Part shown: piece by piece, positions 51,601-61,205 of the stretch
Layout: the number at the start of each line of letters is the position of its first letter
How positions within the stretch are numbered: the stretch's first letter is position 1
NCBI RefSeq assembly: GCF_001949145.1
Contig: NW_019091449.1
Coordinates: 863,399-927,398, forward strand
DNA: 64,000 bases
Source of the DNA: Acanthaster planci
Lineage: Eukaryota > Echinodermata > Asteroidea > Valvatida > Acanthasteridae
Direction: 5' to 3'
Position numbers and translations under genes: made by a program
The notes under the pieces: generated by a model
The model's database searches: none
What the model was told of the DNA's origin: nothing
The model's input: the letters and a program-made list of their open reading frames with translations, nothing else

Positions 51601-51657
51601 TTTACACCCCCCCTCCAAGACAGCCACAACCATACCGTTCAGAGAGACTTTAGAGAA
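42636..51657. other. Gene-poor interval between convergent genes
   Basis: USP3 ends rightward at 42635 and the hnRNP M-like gene ends leftward at 51658, so their 3' UTRs point into this AT-rich interval. Candidate AATAAA signals exist (plus strand near 46804; minus strand near 50653 and 47184), but I cannot say which are used. Open frames here are short and resemble nothing I know. One inverted-repeat copy at 43138-43234 is listed separately. Confidence 0.55.
43138..43234. repeat. GGCTGTGGCT-type inverted repeat, copy 4
   Basis: It reads GCTGTGTCCCAATCAAGAGG, GCTGTGGCTGGCACTTCC, then GAGTAGCCGCAGCCCCTAGC and CAAGTCCATG. This is the same family as the three copies in the USP3 introns, here about 500 bases past the USP3 stop codon. 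Confidence 0.6.
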
Positions 51658-54600
51658 TCAAAACCGACCAAAGGTAACTGCAATACGACGACCCTTCAAA
51701 TTGGCACCGTTCAGCAGCACTGGTGAGAAATGAGGTCAAGGCAAAATATCCTGTGTGAACCAAAATGACAATGAAACTGATCTTGTGACCCAGTGAACAG
51801 GGGTATGCTGTTTCTACAATTTGAATCATCTCGCGGTAATACAATGAGTATTTCTTTAAATTCTGACTCAAAGGATACATATGGCTTGCTGGGCATGCTG
51901 CGGATTATGGTATTTCACTGTCCCAAAGCCTTTTGATTTCCCTTCATTGTCCTTCTTAACATCTGCATAGTAAACCGGTCCTAAAAACAAGACATTTAAA
52001 GAAACAAAACACTAAGGCGGGTTTGTCTGTTTTGATGAACAAAGTCAGTGGCAGAAATGATTATGGACCAGTGATTTTTGCAAAGGAATTATGGTTTGTC
52101 TGTCAAAAAACCTGTTGAAGTGTGTCAACAGGCCATGTTGTTTGAAATTTATTTTGTCACAATGTAATATCAGTTGGTATAATTTCACGGGTGACGATGC
52201 TCATGTGATGTGCGGAAGAAGTTTATGGATGACCAGGCATTAATGTCATGTCACTTATGTACACTGGATGCATGCTATGTGAAATTTCCAAGTTACTGAG
52301 AGATAATGTCTGTGCTGCTTTACATAAAAAGGTTAGAATTGGCCCTTGGCATATTAGCAAAAGATGGAAAATCATTTTTCTTTAAATTCCTCACCAATCT
52401 TCTTGAAGCAGTCCTTGAGATCCTCCCAAGACACTTCAGGGGAAAGCTGAAATGATAAAAACAAAATCAAGAAAATCTGACTTGCATTCATCTCGTATCT
52501 AAGCATTCATGTGCTGGCTTGGTTCCACAGAATTCCTGCACTGCATTGTTAGTACTAAGCAAATCTTGTCCCAGCCAATTTGACACCTCAGGGTCAGTGT
52601 TTATCTCCAGTTTCCTTGGCATGAAATGACTGAGAATATTTCTATTTCCCCAGGATGAGCTGCCATGCCAGTCCATCGCAGGTTGCTTCCCCAGCTAATG
52701 CTGGTACCCATTTATACTCCTGGGTGGAGAGAGGCAAGCAGGGGTGAAGTGGCTTGCCAAGGGCCACAACATACTGTCCCCAGCTGGATTCGAACCTCTA
52801 ACCCTATGATTGGAAGCCACAGACCCTATCACTTGGCCACATGCCCCTACTTTGTTATTACTAAACTGCACTGTATTTTTGGCATTATGGGCACAGGACA
52901 GCGATTCTTGGTCCAAATTCTGTGATTGGCACAGCCACAACATTAAGCTCAGGATCAAATCTGATATAATTGCTATGTGGAGAACATTTTTTCAGCCAAG
53001 AAGTTACTTACTCGGAAAAAGGTAGTGTAGCTACCAGGCTAAAAGATACTATATTCAGAGATCTTTAAGTTCTGTAACGACCATGGTAACTTGACTTACT
53101 GTAAATGGGAAGAATTCCTCCCATTTCCAAAGTGGTTCCCTTTTTTCTGAACCCATCATGTTAATTGTCAGATAGTGTCGTCAATATCCGCAAATGTGGG
53201 AAGAGCCTAAATTGTTTCTCTTTGAAGATTTCGTAATATGTATAAAAAATTCACAAAACCTCCTTGATTATCATGATATTTTCTAAGCAAAACTTCGATT
53301 GAAAATTAAAGGATGCGCTCCTGCTTCATCTCATAATGCAAGCAGCATCCCAAACATGTCATACTTATTTTAAGAGATGGTGGCTACTTGCCATACATAT
53401 TATTGATAAGGCAGGGAGCCAGCCTAAGCAGAAGCATGTTACCAGCCAAGATGCCATTCACTCTACACTCCTTGTCACCGTTTCATCTCACCTAGCTTTA
53501 GCTCTGGACACAAATCTTCTTAGCAGTATTTTGATATCTAAGCAGCTTTGGCCTCTGAGCTTCCAAGAGTCCACACAATCTTCAGGTTACACATTCTGTA
53601 GCATTTTCTGTAATCTCTACAGAGTGGGGAGTGGGGTGACCTGTACTCACGTTTCGGACGAAGACTTGGCAACCTTGGCTGGGGTCTACGGCACCAGGGG
53701 AACCCTGGACATAGTTCCTCATGGGACCTCCACCGAATCCTCCCCCGTAGCCCCCTCCGGCGTCGCCTGATGGGTATCCCATGCCAATTCCCATGTCGAA
53801 ACCCCTGCCAATACCTGTGACATACAAAAAAAAAACCAGGAATCTGCAAAATCACAGAGACTGCCGAATGCTCCGCTTTGAGTCATCTCCTCTGGTGTAG
53901 TGTTAATCGAAAACTTGTCATATCCAGGTGGGTCAAGGTCATCCTTCCGGTGCCAGCAAAAATGTTTTAGAAATGTTTTGTTAAATTCTGTGTTACGTAC
54001 TTAATGACTTTCTGCTGTAGGATTATGAGGTCTTTTGAAGTTTTTTCCTGAAACTGACAAGGAAGTTAGCAAACAGAAACAAACAAGAAATCTTTGCAAC
54101 TGATACAATGCTCTCAAGTGGTGACAGAAAGCGGTGAACACTCTAGAGGGCAGTATTGAACATGCATGCATGACCACTACGTCAGCTGAGTGTTGCAATA
54201 AGAGCCATACCTCCCATGGGCCGATCATAGCCACCCCCGAAGTCTCCGCCTCCGCCCATCCGGTTGAACATGGCGGCCCCTCCCATGGGTCCCCCCATCA
54301 TGGCTCCGCCCATGGGCAGCCCACCCATGCCGCCGCCCTGCGGACCTCTTGCCAGCAAGTTCTGGCCAATCCCGCCCAAGCCCTCTGGAAGACATTAAAT
54401 GACACCATCAATGAACTACAACTAACATGCTTTGGCATTGTAGGCTGAACTTCAAGTGCTGTAGGTTTCAAGACTGTGGTTCGCACTCCACAAGGGAACT
54501 TTCATATTTGGATTATTCCAGAAATTGGTCCAAATGTGTGACTTTTTGTGTCCCTGGTACATCTGACCTTTGTTATTTGACATGGAATTATCGCCGGAAT

Positions 54601-57600
54601 TGATTTCAAAGTATTACTATTTGTTTGGCAGCTAATTTGCATTAATTCTTCAATCTTGGAAATTAGAAATGTGCTCTGAAACTTACAAAAGCATACTGTT
54701 TGTCAGATGTGACAGGCACATGAAAAAAAACAGACCCCTAATTTCTGAATTTACACGTTTTCACTCTTGGACAAGGTGCTCAGAAGCAGTCTACCTTCTT
54801 TCTCTGCATCCAAGAATAGAACAGGTCAATGTCAGCACGGAAACCTTATTAGCATATTGTTTATTGTTCCTTATAAGTTCCCTTGCGTCAAGGGATAATT
54901 GAAAATTTGTCCATGAGGAGAAACTGGACAGTCAGTGGTGCTCCATGCAGCACACTGTAAAACCCCTTTGATGGTTTTGGACTTCACAGAGAAGTTGGAG
55001 ACCGAGCACTGAAATGGTAATCTCTTTCTATCAAGCTCTACCTGTTTGAGAATTAGGAGAGTGTTTAATAGCATTCATATAGAATGACTACAAATAGCTA
55101 TGAAATCACGTTTATAATTACAATACAATTGTTAGAGCTTCGTTCACTTTTTCAAGTTTTTGAGAACACCGCTACATCTTCGAAAAACTACAGAACAATT
55201 CAGGTGTGGATATTCAACAGCATACAGAATTCCAACTAAGCAAGATTTTTCGGCTAAAAATTCAACCAAAGATTTACTCACGGGGCAGTTCCTTCTGTTT
55301 TTCTGGATCCTGCAAGCGCTTTCTACTTTTGTCCTTTGATCACAAACAAGAAGCAAACAGTGAATGTTTCTATGATTAACGATTATGTGTGTGTATGAAG
55401 GGTTTATTAGTGTTTTGGGTTAGGGGTAATCATTCTTTACATGGATTGTTCCCTTACACTTGGCCCAATGAAATCCTGTTACAAAATGTACATGTACAAG
55501 ACATTTTAAAAGGACGTGCTTTGTCAAATCAAAAGAAACACAAGTTAAAAACCTGCATTTTCCAGGTTTCCTGGAGGCATGTGAAAAACTGGAGCATTTC
55601 AGTCAACATTCCAAATAACCCAAAAATGTTTGAAAACAGCTCTTGGGGTGCCAGAGGGGTAAAATATACGAACCATTCGGACGCTCATCTTCAGCTCAAA
55701 CAAGGATTGGTTGTCAAACATAGCTGTTTGGGCAATTCAGGAAATTCACAATGCAAGATGCGTAGGATATCAAATGTACAAACCACTTGGCAATGTGGCA
55801 GGGTCTGGGCATAAGAGCGCCGGTGGTGTTGACAAAGGGAAAGGCTGGACACCCTTTGAACATTACGGAATCATGCACTCATCACAGATTCAAACACTTG
55901 ACTGAATCATGTGTGGACACTTTGGCTGGCCATCAGCAGACAAGCAAAATAATAATTTAGCAAGTGGTAAAAGATCTATCGGCTATCAAAACATCATGTA
56001 ATATTCACTACTTCTTGGTTATAAATGTAAACTATCACGTTGCTTAAACAGTCCCGAGGCTAATGTGTATTTTTAGGTCAATCTGACAACTAAGGTCTTA
56101 TTTCTGCAAACTTTGGCCGCCCATACAAATTCTTGGCAAGTTGAGAGTGGCTTGTGCTAAGCAGAGTCTGTGGGCCAAGGCCTAGTCAATGCTAGGTCCA
56201 TACCAAGGATACAGATGGCATTGACTGCCTCCTCACAGGAGGAGTAGGTGACTGTCGCCAGGCCAAGGCTCTTCCCTTGTTCGTCCTTCAAGATTTCCAG
56301 ATTCATGACCAGACCGGCCAGGCTGAACACGTCCTTGAGTTTCCTCAAGTCCACCTCTTCTGAGAGCTATGACGACCAATACATCAAAGATGACATAAGC
56401 TATGACGGAATCGGTACTTCCCTGGTCCAAGGATTGACTTATTGCAGCAGAATCGCATCAATTCAGCATGTGAAATATTGCCCAATACAAATTAGAAGCA
56501 GGACATGCAAATCATGAGACAAAACAAAACTCAGAATGCAAAATTCCATGAGGCTGTCTAACGGGCACGGCTAATTCACAAACTTTCTTAAGTCTCTTGA
56601 GCATGTCATTAGGTCTCTAATCATCCTGGTTAGATTGGTAGTAACTTGTGTGATTTGTGTTACTTAAGCAAACTCTAACATAAGAGTCTCAACTGGTTAA
56701 GCTTGGCATAAATTTCAAGCTCTGATGGCTTAGTTCAAAGTCCAAAATGACTCCTACAATCAGGGGTCAATTTTATAGCGCTGCTTATGCGAAAAATTTG
56801 TTTAAGCTTGAAAAAACCTTGCTTGGTTACCAGCCAAATCTTCTTGTGATGTATATTGTTTTGGAATGGTGTTTACCTGTCTTCTGGTTAGCATGACAAT
56901 CACATAAAGTTTGAACTGGTAACCTTTGTTTAAGCAAGGATTTTTCGTGCTGAAGCAAATTCTGTGCTTAAGCAGCTCTATGAAATGGACCCCAGACAAA
57001 TCTATTTCAGGTCAGGTCAGGTCTTGAGTCTAAACCTTGTTTTTGGCCCTTACTTTGCCCTGGAATAAATTTGCAGAGTGTCAACAAACTTGAGAAGCGC
57101 ATAACTATTTCTGGAAAGGTAATTTTGACATTTACCAAGGTAATTAAGGGGGTTAAGGTATAGGTTAATATTGAGATATAACCACATTTCTTACACCTGA
57201 AGCACTTTTACACCTGATGCATTCTCGGTTATATTCAAGTTGGCAACAATATACGATCACTTAACTACACCTCTTCATACTCAAGGAGATTTGAAGTAAT
57301 TTTAATTGGCCCTGAGAAACCGTGAAGCCTCCTCTATCCAAATTGACTTACATTGGCAACGTGAACTGTTTCCGAGACATCATCAGGGTGAATGCCAAGT
57401 CGGTGTAAGACTTCAGGGTTGACGATGGAGGACTGGGGTTTGACTACAGGTGGGCTTCGGTAGCGTGAACTGTAGCTTAAATCTCTGTCCTGAAGACAAC
57501 ATTGAGGAGAGTATTGACACGGATGTGAGATGAACAAAATTTCACAATGAATGTCCATCAAGATTACCCGATTCAGGAGCTCATGTGAATTCCGCTGTGG

Positions 57601-60600
57601 CTTTGCATCGGGGAAGTTAATTTTGTAGTAAGTTTTTTGTAGTAGGTTTTCACACTATTCATTCTCAGTGTGGTCCAAGAGTTTTGCAAAGAAAGGTTGT
57701 GTCAATTTGGTAGGCGAGGGAATTGTAAAATGGGGCCCTCTGGCAGCATCCAGCACGGAGACAGCATCCAACCGTCTGAGCTGCAGCTGGACTCAAGCTT
57801 GCCCCAACGGAAGATGCAGTTGGCAGCTGCCTATATTTCCATGCTGCATGTGCCCCCATCTTCCTCAGCAGAGAGGTTGCCTTACACACCCCCTCCCCCC
57901 GACGGGAGCTCCGACCAGCTTGTACTCACATCTCTCACCACCAGCCCACGGCCTTGGATTTGGTATTTTTTCATCTTGAATACAGCCTTCTCTACATCGG
58001 TGGGATTTTCCATCTCTACCACGCTGGAAGCACAACAAACAAGATAGAATTCCACGTTTCAAAAGGTCCACTTTGTTTTCGTTGCAGATAACTCCAATTT
58101 CATGACAGCCATCCAAACTGTTTGAGAATTCCATTTTGCATTTCATTACACATGTGGGCCCCGCTTTAGTGGATTGAAACGAATAAGCTTTCTGAAAAGA
58201 ATAGTTCGCTATCGAAATTGAACAAATAAAGCCATCAAGAGTTGCTTGCTGTGCTTCAAACTGACAAATCATATTCAAAATTTACTCTAGAAATGTGCTG
58301 TTGGTCAAGATCCAAAATGAGTTTTCCCTGGTATAGGCCAACAAATGATACTGCACTATTTAATCTAGTGGAACCAAATGTTACTACACGTAAAAGCAGA
58401 ACTTAACTTACCCACATCCCTAATTGGTATAACGGCACCAGTATATTCATTTGGACCACGCAGGTTCAGCAAAAGGGAAGAAAAAAATGTTTGAAAATTA
58501 CACTGGTAAAAATTAACAAAGAAGAATTGAACATGGGTCTCCTACAAACGTGTCATAATCAGGCTGCATCTAATTATGATGGAGGCTTAAAACTGCAGCC
58601 ACTCCTCAGATTTGCAAGTTAATCCTAGCCGCAGTAGCTCACTGGAACATCTTTGTAGGATAGGTAAAGCCATACAATACAACCTTACACATCAACCTTA
58701 TCTCTCCCAGCTTCTTCAACATCCACTTTAATTTTGCAGGATTTGAGAAGATAGAGCCCAGCCACAATCAGTTTCCATGTGTTGTAAAATAATGGATTTT
58801 TATAATGGGATTTGGTAAAAGCTCAAATCAAAAATGCTAGGGATTTGGGGTCAACTTTTAATGGCACAAAACAACAACTTACTGTTGACAGTCCGCCCGG
58901 CTCAGGGAAGATTTCACAGAAAACAACTTTCCCCACTGTAATATAACATGGAAGAAAAATAGCAGCCTTTGAACTCCACAAGTTGATGATGTGGTCAGAA
59001 ATCAAGGATGGGGGTGAGACGAGATGTTACACATAACAGAATGAGGGTGAATGATAATAGTGTGTTCTCTTCAAGGTTCCCAGACTTCCAAAGCTATGGC
59101 AGGGTCCATAAAGTCAGACTGTGCATGTTTATTTGCAACTGATAAAATTCTAAACCTAGCCGTAGACACAATATGACCTCAGAATAGGCCAGGTCAGAGC
59201 GGACATTTACAACATGCTACTTTAACCAATAACACAGATTTCGTTTAGATACCCTGCTTTTGAATGAACAGCAAATGAGGAACACGTTCAGTGCAGCATG
59301 ATCCAAAGGCCAAATAGCCTAAGAGTTCCAGCCTGCCAGCCACAACAAATCTAGCAATGACATTCTTCATGTGGGACTAGCTCCTTAAGTCTCCAAATGA
59401 GCCAGTTCGGTATGTCAAAAAGGCAAGGTCTTTCAAAAAACAAAGCATGTGCGCAAATCGGTGTATGGCTGCACTCACAGGACACACCTCACGCGCGTAT
59501 CGCTGTTTCCGAACAATCTCGGACAGGCTTCATCAAACTGGCTCATTGGCTGCTGTTTACAGGCCAGTGCAACCTCATCCCACAGACTTTCCAAATCAGT
59601 GAAACCTTGCTCTCAGCAAATTTTGATCCAATTCAACCAAGCATCTTCTGACAGGATGGTCGTAACAGAGGCATCCACCTCCTCTACCTTGTTGCTCGAA
59701 GAGATCTTTAAATTCTTGTTCGCTCAATTCGTAGGGAATGTTGCTGACAAAGACTGAGTTTGTGTAGGTCCTGGTGCCGATACCCTTGTAGGGATGAAAC
59801 CGGATGCGAGATCGACTGCCCTTGAGACCGCCTCTGTAGTTTCTTGTTTGGTTGGAACTGAAACAGAAAAAGAAATTACCAAGTAACAAATATCTGCAAG
59901 AAAATAACACTTGTAATTCTGCCACAAGTCACTTCACAGCACTGGTGGCATGGACCGATGCATTCCTTTCTCTTTGCAGTTGATTTCTGCATTTATAAAT
60001 ATCATTTTCAATTGTGCAAAACATAATCGGAATGGATTTGTTATGCACAATCCTGAACCTTGGCAAATTTACTGTTCTCCATCCTGAGTTGATTTGCCTT
60101 TGAATAAACATCCATTCATAGGATAATCACCTCCGAAGGTAAAATAAATTTGCACAAGGTTCAAGATTGCACTTAACAGATTCATGTAGCCTAGTCATGA
60201 CGTGTCACGAATGCTGTCAGTGTTACCAGGTTATGCAATGGAAGGGCGCAACTCTCTGTGACAACTGGGAGCTTCATGACTTTTCGCAGTGAAAGCAAAC
60301 CACTACATTACAACACGGAAGAGTGAGATTAAGACAAGTCAATGGTGTTTTTAGCTCACTCTCGCTGGGTTGTGGAAGCTCTCACTCAGTTTGAAAACAC
60401 GGCTAAAGTAGGGCAGGGCCTAAAGTTGTCTACCTTTTGCATCCAACATTTAAACTCAATTAGCTCACTGTTTCAATGTTCAATGGACACAGAAACAATT
60501 TTAGAAAATAAAGATAATAAATTTCACATTTTAAAATAAAAACTGCAAAGCGCCCTCATTGTTGACTTTGAATATGTTATGACACTTACAAATCAAATGT

Positions 60601-60770
60601 TTGATTCACCATGATTTTCACCTTTTATTAGCATTTTGTCCGTTTGAAGTAGTATCGAAACTTTCCGGCTCATCCTTTGGAGTATTTGTCATACTAGTGT
60701 CTTGCATTCCCATTGCATACTGCTCTTGGAATTGGTCATGTTGGTATTCACTTTCCACATTCATCTCCAT
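51658..60770 (-). CDS. hnRNP M / MYEF2-like RNA-binding protein, three RRMs
   Basis: Predicted nuclear RNA-binding protein, a member of the family that binds pre-mRNA and regulates splicing. Minus-strand exons: 60770-60622, 59857-59688, 58935-58883, 58419-58412 (8 nt), 58023-57930, 57489-57352, 56366-56213, 55723-55674, 55309-55282, 54384-54211, 53814-53651, 52446-52395, 51980-51879, 51719-51658; 1398 nt, 465 residues, phase closing throughout. An in-frame TAG just upstream supports the start MEMNVESEYQHDQFQEQ. A basic RFHPY segment (about 69-73) precedes RRM1 (84-158; RNP2 VFVSNI, RNP1 region STGCGVVEM). RRM2 (200-272) has VHVAN and SLGLATVTY. A Gly/Met-rich linker with LPQGLGGIG (about 281-386) matches the human LPHGLGGIG motif. 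RRM3 (388-465) has CQVFVRN and KSKGFGTVKY and ends VTFGRF. Human hnRNP M is about 730 residues, mostly longer through its Met-Glu-Arg repeat, which is absent here. HNRNPM and MYEF2 cannot be told apart from this sequence. Confidence 0.93.
52510..52848 (-). mobile_element. tRNA-derived SINE
   Basis: Read on the minus strand, the element starts GGGGCATGTGGCCAAGTGAT. The A box TGGCCAAGTGA is followed about 35-40 bases later by the B box GGTTCGAATCC (52786-52796), the spacing expected of a tRNA-derived promoter. The body continues CTTGGCAAGCCACTTCACCC, GGTACCAGCATTAGC and GCGATGGACTGGCAT. The 3' end near 52510 is approximate. It lies in the intron between exons 11 and 12 of the hnRNP M-like gene. 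Confidence 0.8.
54513..54754 (+). mobile_element. MITE-like element, family 2, copy B
   Basis: Begins TATTCCAGAAATTGG and GTGTCCCTGGTACATCTGA and ends CAGATGTGACAGGCACATG then CCCTAATTTCTGAATTTAC. It aligns along its whole length with the reverse complement of 36905-37163, including CTTTGTTATTTGACATGGAA and TACTATTTGTTTGGCAG. It lies in the intron between exons 9 and 10 of the hnRNP M-like gene. Confidence 0.75.
56763..56993 (-). mobile_element. MITE-like element, family 1, copy B (complete)
   Basis: A 231-bp element with imperfect terminal inverted repeats of about 28 bp: GGGGTCAATTTTATAGCGCT at the left and, reverse-complemented, GGGGTCCATTTCATAGAGCT at the right. Read on the minus strand it matches 21551-21764 through GGTTACCAG, GTCATGCTAACCA and TTTTTTCAAGCTTAAA. 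It lies in the intron between exons 6 and 7 of the hnRNP M-like gene and has no coding capacity. Confidence 0.85.
58412..58419 (-). other. Inferred 8-nt microexon (GGATGTGG)
   Basis: Exon 3 of the hnRNP M-like gene ends in phase 0 after LST at a consensus GTAAGT donor (58883). The next long exon (58023) needs two extra bases to read VVEMENPTDVEKAV. The sequence AATTAG, GGATGTGG, GTAAGT on the minus strand supplies exactly 3n+2 bases and encodes Gly-Cys-Gly, giving STGCGVVEM where human hnRNP M has SRGCAVVEF. The donor is perfect; the acceptor's pyrimidine tract is weak. Confidence 0.7.
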
Positions 60771-61205
60771 TTTCTACAATTCACAACTTTAACTTGAACC
60801 GGGGCCTTTCATCTCATGCACAACGCCTGGGAAAATTAATGGCACCCAATGTAGGCTAGGCTGGTGCCATGGAGTTGCCTTACGAGATTGAACAGGCACA
60901 TTATTATGTGTAGACGGGGGACGAGTCATTAATAACAACCACGAGATTCGTCCATCTGGGGACATCGTACTTCAGTTACTATTCTCAACCTCGTATCAAA
61001 TTCAGAACGGATAGATCCGGTGTTGAGTTTCAGCAGGTAATGCACCTGGGAACGTTAAAACGTGGTTTTCGCGTCGCGCTACCACACTGAAATTTCGTGC
61101 GCTTGTATTCGACAAAGGTGTCCTGAATTTTTGTCCTAAATTTCACAAAAACTTTGGGTTTGAAAATCAGAAATACTAGACCCTGATCACAGCTTAAGAG
61201 CAGGT
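60771..61205. promoter_or_regulatory. Shared 435-bp region between divergent start codons
   Basis: Only 435 bases separate the ATG of the leftward hnRNP M-like gene (60770) from that of the rightward one (61206), so both 5' UTRs and probably a bidirectional promoter lie here. The part near 61050-61080 has several CpGs (CGCGTCGCGC). No TATA box is evident. Confidence 0.65.
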
